A stretch of 64,000 nt of DNA, from positions 186,001-250,000 of the forward strand of contig NZ_PJMU01000001.1 of NCBI RefSeq assembly GCF_002846395.1, written 5' to 3'. The notes beneath the pieces were generated by a model that was not told the DNA's origin, made no database searches, and saw only the letters and a list, made by a program, of their open reading frames with translations. The position numbers were made by a program, and so were the translations under genes. Below are positions 9,313 to 18,275 of this stretch, in pieces. Position 1 is the stretch's first letter. Every line of letters starts with the position of its first letter. This DNA is from Pontibacter ramchanderi (GTDB taxonomy: Bacteria > Bacteroidota > Bacteroidia > Cytophagales > Hymenobacteraceae).

Positions 9313-10836
9313 ATGAATATTGAACGCACACTGCCTGATGTCTCCGAAGCGGATGTCGTACTGATAGGAGCCGGTATTATGAGCGCTACACTAGGCGTGA
9401 TGCTCAAAGAGCTGCAGCCCGATCTGCGCATAACGGTGCTCGAAAGGCTTGGGGAAGCAGCCGCCGAGAGCTCCGATGCCTGGAACAATGCCGGAACCGG
9501 CCATGCGGCCTTCTGTGAGCTGAACTACACCCCGGAGAAGGCAGATGCTAGCATCGATACCACCAAGGCAGTCAGCATTGCCGAGTCCTTTGAGATTTCC
9601 CGTCAGTTCTGGTCCTATCTCATCCAGGAAAATCGCCTGAACCTGCCTGGCAACTTTATCCGGAGCATTCCGCACATGAGCTTCGTGTGGGGCGATGACA
9701 ACGTCAACTATCTGCGGAAACGCTATGAGGCCCTGTCGGCCTGCCATCTTTTTGAGGGAATGGAGTACACTGAAGACGTGGACAAGTTGAAGGCCTGGAT
9801 ACCCTTGGTAATGGAAGGCCGTGACCTGCTACAGAAAGTGGCCGCCACCAGGATGGACCTGGGCACAGATGTGAACTTCGGGGCGCTGACACGCTGCATG
9901 TTTGAGCAACTAAGCGAAATGGAAGGGGTGAACCTGTATTTCGGCTACGATGTACGGAAGCTGAAGCAACGCCCTGATAACCGCTGGAGTGTACGGGTCC
10001 GGCATCGGGAGACGCAGACGAAGCACAAGGTAAGAGGTAATTTTGTTTTCATTGGTGCCGGTGGTGGCTCTCTGCCGCTGCTGCTTAAGTCAGGTATACC
10101 GGAAGGCAAGGGCTTCGGCGGATTCCCGGTGAGCGGGCAGTGGCTCAAATGCATTAACCCGGACGTCATCGCGCAGCATCATGCCAAGGTATACGGGAAA
10201 GCCTCCGTGGGCTCGCCACCCATGTCGGTGCCCCACCTGGATACCCGCTTCATCAATGGCAAGCGCGAGTTATTGTTCGGGCCCTATGCTGGTTTCACAA
10301 CCAAGTTTCTGAAGAACGGTTCTTTCTTTGACCTGCCTTTGTCGCTGAAAGTGAACAACCTGCACCCAATGCTGGCAGCAGGCGTGCGTAATATTCCGCT
10401 TACCCAGTATCTGATCAACCAGGTACGGCAGTCGCCGGACGAGCGGGTAGAGGCGCTCCGACAATACTACCCGGAGGCCCGAAGCGAGGACTGGCAACTG
10501 GAAGTGGCCGGGCAGCGGGTACAGGTGATCAAGAAGGATCCGAAACATGGTGGCGTACTCGAGTTCGGAACGGAGGTCGTGGCAGGGGCAGACGGATCGC
10601 TGGCCGCCCTGCTGGGGGCTTCTCCGGGCGCCTCCACTGCAGTTTCCATCATGATCAATTTGCTGCACCGCTGCTTCCCTGAGCAAATGGCATCGGCCGC
10701 CTGGCAACAGAAACTAAAACAGATGATTCCATCTTATGGCGAATCGCTGGCAAAAGATCCGGCTTTGCTACGCCAGGTACGTGCCTGGACAAATGAGGTG
10801 CTCGGCCTGCAGGACAAGGTAGACAGCCAGGTATAG
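9313..10836 (+). CDS. mqo: Malate:quinone oxidoreductase
   Basis: FAD-dependent oxidation of malate to oxaloacetate with reduction of the quinone pool, a membrane-associated step of the TCA cycle. The N-terminal dinucleotide-binding motif is VLIGAGIMSATLG, followed by the family-typical WNNAGTGHAAFCELNYTP segment. Further family blocks are FIGAGGGSLPLLLKSGIPEGKGFGGFPVSG and the C-terminal LLGASPGASTAVSIM. The length of 507 residues is normal. Single gene; the following hairpin separates it from the convergent M13 peptidase gene. Confidence 0.96.
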   Translation: MNIERTLPDVSEADVVLIGAGIMSATLGVMLKELQPDLRITVLERLGEAAAESSDAWNNAGTGHAAFCELNYTPEKADASIDTTKAVSIAESFEISRQFWSYLIQENRLNLPGNFIRSIPHMSFVWGDDNVNYLRKRYEALSACHLFEGMEYTEDVDKLKAWIPLVMEGRDLLQKVAATRMDLGTDVNFGALTRCMFEQLSEMEGVNLYFGYDVRKLKQRPDNRWSVRVRHRETQTKHKVRGNFVFIGAGGGSLPLLLKSGIPEGKGFGGFPVSGQWLKCINPDVIAQHHAKVYGKASVGSPPMSVPHLDTRFINGKRELLFGPYAGFTTKFLKNGSFFDLPLSLKVNNLHPMLAAGVRNIPLTQYLINQVRQSPDERVEALRQYYPEARSEDWQLEVAGQRVQVIKKDPKHGGVLEFGTEVVAGADGSLAALLGASPGASTAVSIMINLLHRCFPEQMASAAWQQKLKQMIPSYGESLAKDPALLRQVRAWTNEVLGLQDKVDSQV

Positions 10837-10884
10837 GCGGATTATCTCTTGTGTCTATGCCTGTATACGGTACTCCGGAGACAT

Positions 10885-10923
10885 AAAAAAGCCCTCCCGA
10901 CTAAGCAGTCGGGAGGGCTTTTC
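10885..10923. terminator. Strong bidirectional terminator
   Basis: Perfect stem AAGCCCTCCCGACT/AGTCGGGAGGGCTT with loop AAGC, a run of A on the left and T on the right. It lies between the convergent mqo and M13 peptidase genes and can serve both. Confidence 0.9.
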
Positions 10924-10942
10924 TTCATTTACCACGCGGCAA

Positions 10943-13048
10943 TTACCAGATTCTGATTCTGTCTTGTGGCGCGATGTACAGTTTATCACCAGGCTTCACG
11001 TTGAAGGCCTTGTACCAGGCGTCCATGTTCACTGGTGCACCGATCGTACGGTACTTGCCCGGTGAGTGGGTGTCTGTCAGGATCAGCTGTGCCTCAGTCT
11101 CTGGGAGGATGTTGGTTCTCCATACCTGAGCCCAGGCCAGGAAGAAGCGCTGGTCAGGCGTAAAGCCATCAATCTTCTTCTTGCCTTTTCCTTGCTTGGT
11201 CATCTTAAAGGCTTCGTAAGCAGCGCTCAAGCCACCCAGGTCACCGATGTTCTCGCCCAGCGTCAATTTGCCGTTCACGTGGATAGTGTCCTGCACAGTG
11301 TAGTCGTTGAACTGCTTCACCAGCTGGTCAGCCTTCTCCTGGAAGCGGGCACGGTCTGTGTCGGTCCACCAGTTGCGCAGGTTGCCGTCTTTGTCGTACT
11401 GGCTACCGGAGTCATCGAAACCGTGGGAGATCTCGTGTCCGATTACCGCACCGATGCCGCCGTAGTTTACCGCATCATCCGCGTTCGGGTCGAAGAACGG
11501 GAACTGTAGGATACCTGCCGGGAACACGATCTCGTTCATCACCGGGCTGTAGTAGGCGTTCACGGTCGGAGGCGTCATGCCCCACTTGGTTCTGTCAACC
11601 GGCTTGCCCAGCTGGCTCACCATGTCGTTGTAGCCCCACTGGCCGGCGTTGCGCACGTTCTGGAAGAAGCTGTTGCGGCTGATGTCCAGTCCATCGTATG
11701 TTTTCCACTTCTCCGGGTAGCCTACTTTCGGACGGAAAGTAGACAGTTTGGCAAGGGCTTTCTCCTTCGTCTCAGCAGACATCCAGTCCAGGCCTTTGAT
11801 ACGGATCTCGTAGGCTTTGATCAGGTTGGCGATCATCTCGTCCATACGGGCTTTCGCCTCCGGCTTAAAGTGCTTCTGTACATATAGCTGGCCAAGTAGC
11901 TCACCTATAGTGCCGTCTGTCAGCTGCGACATGCGCTGCCAGCGTGGGGTTTGCACCTTCTGGCCGGTCAGCGTCTGCGTGAACGCGAAGTTTGCATCCA
12001 CGAAGTCTGAGCTCAGGTATGGCGCTGCGGATTTCAGCACGTTCCACTGCAGGTATGTCTGCCAGTCTGTAACCGGGGTGGCGGTCAGCATGTCGTTTAG
12101 CTCTGTGAAGAACTTCGGGTTGTTTACCAGAAGGGTGTCCTCACCGCTTACTTTCATCTTAGCCATCAGCTGCTTCCAGTCCATGTTCGGCGTGGTTTTG
12201 CTGAAGTCGGCAACGGCGAATTTGTTGTAGGTTTTGTGCGGGTCGCGCATCTCTACGCGTGCCATCTGGGCAGCAGCCAGTTGCTTCTCGATGTTGAAGA
12301 TCATCTCAGCGTTCTTCTTCGCAGTGGCCTCATCAGTGCCGGTCAGGGTAAAGAGCTTTGTGATGTAGTTTTTGTAGGCATCCTGAATGCGGGTGCTACG
12401 GGCATCGTTCTTCAGGTAGTAGTCGCGGTCTGGCAGGGTCGTGCCACCCTGGCTCAGTTGCGGGATCATTACTTCCACGTTCTTGCGGTCTTGGCCCACA
12501 AAGAAGCCGAACATCGGTGCGCCCGAGCCGGAGGTGCGCAGGTACGCTACCTCGTTCAAAACACCATTGGCATCTTTTATACCTTTGATGCGCTCCAGAT
12601 CAGCTTTGATCGGCTCATAGCCGAGCTTGTCAATGGCGGCGCTGTCCATGGCGGCAGCGTAGAAGTCGCCCACGCGGCGCTCTACAGAACCAGCCGGTGC
12701 GTTTGTTTTGGCGGCGGCATCTTTCAGGATTGTGCGAACGGCGATGATGTTGAAATCGCGGAGCTGGTTAAAGCTGCCCCAACGCGTTTCCTTGGCCGGC
12801 ACCGGGTTGTTGCGCAGCCACACGCCATTGGCATAGGTATAGAAGTCGTCACCCGGCTTCACGCCCGTGTCCATGTTCGACTTGTCGATGAACTTATCCT
12901 GGCCGGCAGGTTTGCCGCCGTTCTGGGCCGATACTTCCATCGCGCAGAAAGTAGCCGCACCGAATAGCAAAAGCCTCAGGCGGTTCTTCCAGACAGACGA
13001 TTCTCTCACAGTCTGTGACAGATTAGCAGTGTCTTTTGTGTTTTTCAT
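10943..13048 (-). CDS. M13 family zinc metallopeptidase (neprilysin/PepO type), secreted
   Basis: Exported peptidase of 701 residues. A hydrophobic segment (about 25-40, ending in EVSAQ) after a long polar n-region acts as signal peptide. The zinc site HEISHGFDD is near residue 537 and the third ligand motif GENIGDLGG lies about 60 residues further on; NAYYSPVMNEIVFPAGILQ before the site is typical of M13. The C-terminus (IRIW) stands where most members have a CxxW ending. In Bacteroidota such enzymes process or degrade peptides in the periplasm or outside. Single gene. Confidence 0.94.
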   Translation of the reverse strand: MKNTKDTANLSQTVRESSVWKNRLRLLLFGAATFCAMEVSAQNGGKPAGQDKFIDKSNMDTGVKPGDDFYTYANGVWLRNNPVPAKETRWGSFNQLRDFNIIAVRTILKDAAAKTNAPAGSVERRVGDFYAAAMDSAAIDKLGYEPIKADLERIKGIKDANGVLNEVAYLRTSGSGAPMFGFFVGQDRKNVEVMIPQLSQGGTTLPDRDYYLKNDARSTRIQDAYKNYITKLFTLTGTDEATAKKNAEMIFNIEKQLAAAQMARVEMRDPHKTYNKFAVADFSKTTPNMDWKQLMAKMKVSGEDTLLVNNPKFFTELNDMLTATPVTDWQTYLQWNVLKSAAPYLSSDFVDANFAFTQTLTGQKVQTPRWQRMSQLTDGTIGELLGQLYVQKHFKPEAKARMDEMIANLIKAYEIRIKGLDWMSAETKEKALAKLSTFRPKVGYPEKWKTYDGLDISRNSFFQNVRNAGQWGYNDMVSQLGKPVDRTKWGMTPPTVNAYYSPVMNEIVFPAGILQFPFFDPNADDAVNYGGIGAVIGHEISHGFDDSGSQYDKDGNLRNWWTDTDRARFQEKADQLVKQFNDYTVQDTIHVNGKLTLGENIGDLGGLSAAYEAFKMTKQGKGKKKIDGFTPDQRFFLAWAQVWRTNILPETEAQLILTDTHSPGKYRTIGAPVNMDAWYKAFNVKPGDKLYIAPQDRIRIW

Positions 13049-13286
13049 GTTAGATTGATTGTTTTAGAATGCTCAAAATGATATTCTGCGGGCAGAATCC
13101 ATTTGGGTGCCCTAAAATAAGGCTAATTAGCGAAATAAATGCGGTTTATTTTTGGACGGTGCCATCGGGCAACCTCTGCTATAACACAGGAGAACCTCAT
13201 TTAGTTTTTCCCGGTTTCGCAACATTGTCTTTGTGTTTCCTGATTTCCTTTCTCAACCTTGTCTATACCTGCCAGTATAATTCAGT

Positions 13287-13841
13287 ATGAAAGCTACAGT
13301 AGTCGGTGCCTTATACCTGGTCATGTTTCTTTTGGGCATGGCCAGGCTAACTGTGGCCATGGCGCAGCAGTCCCCGAGGCTTGCAAAAGCAGGAAGCACG
13401 ATTGGCTATACCTTAGTGCATCCTTTGCACATCGTGCAGGGTAGCAGTCAGGAGGTGCAGAGCCAGCTAGAGTTGTCGGATACAGGGGAGCGGCTAGTAC
13501 GGGTCCATGTTTCGGTCCCTGTCCGGTCTTTCGATAGTGGCAACCGTGCCCGCGACCGGGATATGCTTAAGGTAACCGAAGCGGATAAATACCCTGACGT
13601 AACATTCGTAAGTTCTGAAATCGTCTCAAGCGACGCTGCGTTAACGGTCACCGGTTTGCTTACATTTCATGGCGTGACACAAGAGCTCAGTTTCGTGGCG
13701 CAGCAAAGCAGGCAAGGAGAAAACCTGCTGGTGGAAGGCGGCTTTGATATCAGCTTAGATGCCTTCCGGATCAGGCGCCCCTCCATTTTGAGCATGAAGG
13801 TAAAAGATAAGCTGCAGGTGCAATTCCGGATGATCTACTGA
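13287..13841 (+). CDS. YceI family protein, secreted
   Basis: Lipocalin-like YceI fold, known to bind isoprenoid-type ligands in characterised members. A signal peptide occupies about residues 1-27 (ending AMAQQ). Family landmarks: SVPVRSFDSGNRARDRDMLKVTEADKYPDVTFVS and later VTGLLTFHGVTQEL. Length 184 is normal. The stop codon lies in a 25-base tandem duplication, so the last residues and the stop are present twice in the DNA. Confidence 0.88.
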   Translation: MKATVVGALYLVMFLLGMARLTVAMAQQSPRLAKAGSTIGYTLVHPLHIVQGSSQEVQSQLELSDTGERLVRVHVSVPVRSFDSGNRARDRDMLKVTEADKYPDVTFVSSEIVSSDAALTVTGLLTFHGVTQELSFVAQQSRQGENLLVEGGFDISLDAFRIRRPSILSMKVKDKLQVQFRMIY

Positions 13842-13868
13842 AATGCAATTCAGGATGATTTACTGAAA
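13819..13868 (+). repeat. 25-base tandem duplication across the YceI stop codon
   Basis: Bases 13819-13843 and 13844-13868 are the same 25-base unit with two differences (TTCCGG/TTCAGG and GATCTA/GATTTA). The first copy contains the end of the YceI gene and its TGA. Confidence 0.9.
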
Positions 13869-13898
13869 GTCCTTGAGTTGAACCAGCAGTATAGCCGC

Positions 13899-14348
13899 TT
13901 ATGACTGAAGCTGCTTGCTCATGATCAGCCGGGGGCTGCCATCGAGGTAGTAGTCCGCTACTTGCTCCCGTTCTACAAAACCAAGACGGGTGTAGATGCT
14001 GATGCCTGCAGCGTTGGCGGGGTGCACGGTAAGGTATAGCATGGTGGCCCCTTTTGCTTCCAGGGAGGCAATAGTAGCCGCCATCAGTTTCTGCCCGATA
14101 CCCTTACCACGGTGCGCAGGTAGCACGCCCAGCGACAGCAGCCAACCCTTCCGACTTTCCTGCTCCAGATGGGAAATCATGTAGCCCGCTACCTGCCCAC
14201 CTGTTTCCGCTATGAGCAGGTAATCGCCTGTTGTGTCGTAGAACTGGCGCAGCACAAACAGGGGATAACTATCTGCACCGAACAGCAGCTCATCAATAGT
14301 TTTGACAGCTTTCAGGTCGCTCAGTTCGGCTTTGCGAATGGTCACCAT
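13899..14348 (-). CDS. GNAT family N-acetyltransferase
   Basis: Acetyl-CoA-dependent acetyltransferase of 149 residues resembling the RimI type. The acetyl-CoA binding motif is seen as LGVLPAHRGKGIGQKLM, followed by LTVHPANAAGISIYTRLGF, the usual motif B/C region. Its start lies ten bases after the stop of the methyltransferase gene on the same strand, so the two are probably co-transcribed. Substrate unknown. Confidence 0.88.
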   Translation of the reverse strand: MVTIRKAELSDLKAVKTIDELLFGADSYPLFVLRQFYDTTGDYLLIAETGGQVAGYMISHLEQESRKGWLLSLGVLPAHRGKGIGQKLMAATIASLEAKGATMLYLTVHPANAAGISIYTRLGFVEREQVADYYLDGSPRLIMSKQLQS

Positions 14349-14358
14349 CGGTCTAGCT

Positions 14359-15972
14359 TTACTGGTTTTTGCCTTTCAGCAGGTTGATGCTGATGGTTGC
14401 CAGGTCGGAGTCAGGGAAGCGACGGAAGGCACCCTTCTCAGGGTATAGGCCGGCTTCCTTTGCTACTTTATGAAATACTTCCACTTCTACAATGTATTGG
14501 TCTGAGAACCCGTGTGTTGCGTCGTATGCTGTGGCGGCTGTTTTACCCAGGTTGGCAGCTGCCAGGGCAGGGGGGATGGTATGCAGTTCCATGGTCAGCA
14601 GACCGAACTTATCCACATAAGGCGTCCACTTTTTGAGGTGCCCCAGCAGGTTGTCCTCCACCTCGTTGTTGGGGATGCGCCTTCCTCTGAAAGCGAAGGC
14701 ACCCGTCGACTGGCTCAGCCTTCCTTCCATGCGGTGTGTAGGTTGCTCCCAAATGCGGTTGTGGTCCAGAAAGGTACGGACATTTAACAGCTCTTTCAGG
14801 TCGATGTTGTAGTTCTCACGCAGGTCTTCTGCCAGCAGGTCCGGCCGGCCGATGTCTCCCCAGATCACTTTCGCCCAGATGTCGGCTTTGATCAGGTTGG
14901 CCCTTGTGACTTTGAGTGCTGCCTGGTTGTAATCGGCTCCTACTAAAAAGAGCGGGTACTGGTCCAGCATCCTGCCCCGGGCCGTTTGCCGTTCGATCAC
15001 TTCAAACATGTGCTGCAAAAAGGCTCCGTTGCCACAACCCATGTCCAGTATGCCTTTCGGCTGCTCGTGTATCGGCCGGTTAAACAGCTCAATGATGATC
15101 TCGTCGATGACATTGAAATAGGTGGCATGCGCCCCGCCACTTCCCCACACGTTCATCTCCCGATCAACGTGCAGTTCCGGCGCTCCTTCGGGCTTATCCC
15201 ATAGCACATTCGGGTTTCCGAAGATCAGGTCGTCGAGGTGGCGGAAAGTAGGGATGTAGGACACCGTGACACCATAGGCGCTGCCCCGCTTGGCGAAGAA
15301 AATGCCTTCGTCGGTGTACTCATACTGGTCGCGCACCTTCCTGAACCAGCCCAGGTGTGCGAAGAGGTCCAGTATGTTGCGGAAATCCTGGTGGTTCTCA
15401 TGAAACTCCTCCGGGCTGAAGCGACTTTCCATGAAGTATTTATGGAACATGCCATTCATACCCAGCAATACGATTGAAGGGCCCATCAGCAGGCCCTCGA
15501 TGTGTTTCAGCACCTGCTCCTGTACGCTCCGCTCTTCCAAATTATCAGACAGCGTCAAACCATATCCTGCTCTATACCTGTCAGCTACCTTCGTCCAGAG
15601 TTGGTAGGGCTCTTTCTCGAACTTGCGCGGATGGTAGTTGCCGGAAACTTGCATGAGCTTTACCACATCCTCGTAAAGGTATACCAACGGAAAAGCCAGC
15701 CGGCCGTGCTCGGTAAGCCGGTATGTTACCGTATCGGTTGCGTTGTTGAGCTGCTGCTCGAGCCATCCCTGCGAGCAGAGCACACGCAAGGCTACGTTCA
15801 GGTAGCCATCGTTCGCTTTGAATCGGTTAACCAGTTCATTCAGACTGGCCTTCTGTTGCTGCAGCAGGTAGTCGAGTACGCCGTTCTTTGCCAAAGAATA
15901 GGCCGTAGGAGCAGTTACTATACCATCCAGGTGACGAAAAATGGTTTCACGCAGTTCGTTTTTGCTTCTCAT
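14359..15972 (-). CDS. Class I SAM-dependent methyltransferase with N-terminal winged-helix region
   Basis: 537 residues. Residues about 1-100 look like the dimerisation/winged-helix part of O-methyltransferases (SLAKNGVLDYLLQQ, then VALRVLCSQGWLEQQ). The SAM-binding motif I is GILDMGCGNGAFLQHMFEV, followed by LFLVGADYNQAALKV and VIWGDIGRPD, the acidic and motif II positions. Long insertions on both sides of the SAM core make it larger than common O-methyltransferases. First gene of a pair with the GNAT acetyltransferase. The substrate is not evident. Confidence 0.85.
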   Translation of the reverse strand: MRSKNELRETIFRHLDGIVTAPTAYSLAKNGVLDYLLQQQKASLNELVNRFKANDGYLNVALRVLCSQGWLEQQLNNATDTVTYRLTEHGRLAFPLVYLYEDVVKLMQVSGNYHPRKFEKEPYQLWTKVADRYRAGYGLTLSDNLEERSVQEQVLKHIEGLLMGPSIVLLGMNGMFHKYFMESRFSPEEFHENHQDFRNILDLFAHLGWFRKVRDQYEYTDEGIFFAKRGSAYGVTVSYIPTFRHLDDLIFGNPNVLWDKPEGAPELHVDREMNVWGSGGAHATYFNVIDEIIIELFNRPIHEQPKGILDMGCGNGAFLQHMFEVIERQTARGRMLDQYPLFLVGADYNQAALKVTRANLIKADIWAKVIWGDIGRPDLLAEDLRENYNIDLKELLNVRTFLDHNRIWEQPTHRMEGRLSQSTGAFAFRGRRIPNNEVEDNLLGHLKKWTPYVDKFGLLTMELHTIPPALAAANLGKTAATAYDATHGFSDQYIVEVEVFHKVAKEAGLYPEKGAFRRFPDSDLATISINLLKGKNQ

Positions 15973-16074
15973 ATCAAATAGTAACGAATATCATCTTTCT
16001 GACTAATCACAATCATATTTAATGAAACGGAAAGTAAGGAATATTACATCATCAAACTAAACCACCTAACGAAA

Positions 16075-16632
16075 ATGAAAAGTTTACATGTAGCCTTACT
16101 CGCAGTTGTTTTTGGTCTGTTGACCTCTTGCAACACGCAAACTCAGCAGGAAACGACCGCGGCAGTTCCCGAAGCCGAAACAAGCCAGTCTGCAGGACAA
16201 TCTGCTGTGGCTGACGACCAGTCGCAGCAGAATGTGGTGCAGGTAGCAGCCGGTTCACCGGATCATACTACGCTGGTAGCCGCCGTGAAAGCAGCCGGAC
16301 TGGTAGATGCCCTGACCAACGCTGGTCCGTTTACGGTATTTGCCCCTACCAACGCTGCGTTCGATAAACTGCCCGCAGGTACAGTCGACGGTCTCCTGAA
16401 ACCCGAGAGCCGCAGCGACCTTCGTAATATTCTGCAGTACCATGTATACGTAGGCGTTATACCTGCCGAGCGATTCGACAATGACATGACCCTCGGACAA
16501 GTGAACGGTGGCCGCGTTAAGCTGGGCCTGAAGGGCGATCAGCCTACTGTTAACGGCGTTAAGATACTATCTTCCATACCTACCTCAAACGGTATCATTC
16601 ACGTAATCGATCAGGTCTTGTTGCCCGAATAA
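16075..16632 (+). CDS. Fasciclin (FAS1) domain lipoprotein
   Basis: Lipoprotein with lipobox GLLTSC (Cys19), a Gln/Thr/Ala-rich linker (about 20-60), then one FAS1 domain with both hallmark motifs: H1 as GPFTVFAPTNAAFDKLP and H2 as GIIHVIDQVLLP at the C-terminus. FAS1 domains mediate cell-surface adhesion and protein interaction. 185 residues; single gene with its own terminator. Confidence 0.93.
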   Translation: MKSLHVALLAVVFGLLTSCNTQTQQETTAAVPEAETSQSAGQSAVADDQSQQNVVQVAAGSPDHTTLVAAVKAAGLVDALTNAGPFTVFAPTNAAFDKLPAGTVDGLLKPESRSDLRNILQYHVYVGVIPAERFDNDMTLGQVNGGRVKLGLKGDQPTVNGVKILSSIPTSNGIIHVIDQVLLPE

Positions 16633-16662
16633 GCTGTTATAGTAAAATACCAAAACCTTGAG

Positions 16663-16699
16663 GCCTGTGCATGAAGAGATTATGCACAGGCTTTTTATT
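16663..16699 (+). terminator. Rho-independent terminator after fasciclin gene
   Basis: GCCTGTGCAT (16663-16672) pairs with ATGCACAGGC (16682-16691), followed by TTTTTATTT. Confidence 0.9.
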
Positions 16700-16818
16700 T
16701 ATATAGCCTATAGTTTATTTTAAAAATTAACATATTTTATATAATATTATTTAGTTTATTTACGTAGAATGTTCTGAATTAAGGCTTACCCATTTTTAAC
16801 CCTTAAAATCAGCGCATA

Positions 16819-18270
16819 ATGAATCAAACACTTCTTTTAAACTATGTTAGATGGGGCGCTCTTGCACTTGTGCTCAGCTGGAGCTCCTGCGGGCAACGCA
16901 CCACCACCTCAACTCCCGACACTACAGTGGCCACCGCCGAAACGGTTGCCCCGGCTACAGAAAATGCTGCTGAGACCTCAGCATACCAGATTCCTGTTGA
17001 CTACTATACCCTGGACAATGGCTTGAAGGTCGTGCTCTCGCAGGACAAGACGGCTCCGATCGCCACCATCGCCGTGTACTATAACATTGGTTTCCGGATT
17101 GAGCCCAAAGACCGCACCGGCTTTGCCCACCTGTTTGAGCATATGATGTTTCAGGGCTCGGAGAATTTGGGCAAGATGGAGTTTATACAGTTGGTGCAGA
17201 AAAACGGCGGCATCCTGAATGGCTCTACCCGCTTCGACTTCACCAACTACTTCGAGATTGTGCCGGCACACAAACTGGAAACCATGCTTTGGGCCGAGGC
17301 TGACCGCATGAAGGGCCTCAACATCACGCAGGAGAACCTGACCAACCAGCAGGGTGTGGTGAAAAACGAGGTGAAGGTGAACGTGCTCAACCAACCTTAC
17401 GGTGGCTTCCCTTGGCTCGACATGCCGCAGTACGCCAACAAGAACTGGTACAATGCGCATAATTTCTACGGAGACCTGAAAGATCTGGACGCTGCCAACC
17501 TGGAGGATGTAAAATCCTTTTTCGATACTTTTTACTCGCCTAACAATGCCGTGCTTGTTGTGGTCGGAGACTTTGAGACAGGTGATGCCAAGCGCTGGAT
17601 TCAGCAGTACTTCAGCAGTATTCCTTCCGCTAAACTGCCTGCGCCCGTTGATCTGGCGGAGCCGCGGCAGGAAAAAGAGCAGCGATTTACAAAAGACGAT
17701 AAACTGGCCAACCGACCGGCACTGGCTTTCGCCTACCACATGCCGGAGCGAAACACTCCGGAGTACTACGCCATGGGTTTGCTGGACCAGATTCTGCTGC
17801 AGGGCAACGACAGCAGGCTGTACCAGGCTTTGGTGCAGGAGCGGGGCTATACCGGCTCGGTGGATGGCGGCATCAACGCTTTCTTGGGCAACATGTTCAA
17901 TTACAACGGCCCGATGCTCTGGATGGGTAGTCTGATACACGATCAGAATGTGAAGGCCGATGAAGTGGTGAAAGTGCTGGATGCGGAGATTCAGAAGCTG
18001 CAACAGGAGGGGATAGACCAGGAGTTGATTGACCTGGCGATTGTGAAGATGCGCTCGTCGCTTTACGATCAGGTAAGCGCTTCCTCTGGTTTCGGCAAAG
18101 CCGACCTGCTCGCCACTTTTGCGCTGTTCGATGATGATCCGGCCCGTATTAACCGCCTCGAGTCAGAATTCCGAAAAGTAACTCCGGAGTTGCTCCAAAA
18201 GACCATAGAGGAATACCTGCGCCCTACCAACCGCACTGTATTAGTTGTTAACCCACTTGCAAAAAGCTAA
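16819..18270 (+). CDS. M16 family zinc peptidase, catalytic subunit, lipoprotein
   Basis: Pitrilysin-like (M16B) peptidase of 483 residues. Lipobox SWSSC (Cys24), then a Thr/Ala-rich linker. The inverted zinc motif is intact: HLFEH at 104-108 in GFAHLFEHMMFQGSENLG, with the downstream Glu-rich helix as third ligand region. The second lobe carries LLQGNDSRLYQALVQERGYT. The next gene, five bases downstream, encodes a second M16 protein without the zinc motif, so the two probably form the catalytic/non-catalytic dimer known for this family. Confidence 0.93.
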   Translation: MNQTLLLNYVRWGALALVLSWSSCGQRTTTSTPDTTVATAETVAPATENAAETSAYQIPVDYYTLDNGLKVVLSQDKTAPIATIAVYYNIGFRIEPKDRTGFAHLFEHMMFQGSENLGKMEFIQLVQKNGGILNGSTRFDFTNYFEIVPAHKLETMLWAEADRMKGLNITQENLTNQQGVVKNEVKVNVLNQPYGGFPWLDMPQYANKNWYNAHNFYGDLKDLDAANLEDVKSFFDTFYSPNNAVLVVVGDFETGDAKRWIQQYFSSIPSAKLPAPVDLAEPRQEKEQRFTKDDKLANRPALAFAYHMPERNTPEYYAMGLLDQILLQGNDSRLYQALVQERGYTGSVDGGINAFLGNMFNYNGPMLWMGSLIHDQNVKADEVVKVLDAEIQKLQQEGIDQELIDLAIVKMRSSLYDQVSASSGFGKADLLATFALFDDDPARINRLESEFRKVTPELLQKTIEEYLRPTNRTVLVVNPLAKS

Positions 18271-18275
18271 GCGCC

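Noticed and set aside
12236..12967. 243-codon antisense ORF in the M13 peptidase gene
   Set aside because: Low-information antisense reading inside a clearly coding gene.
16978..18003. 341-codon antisense ORF across the first M16 gene
   Set aside because: Shadow of the real gene: no domain, His/Val-rich composition typical of reversed coding DNA, while the sense strand has the full zinc motif.
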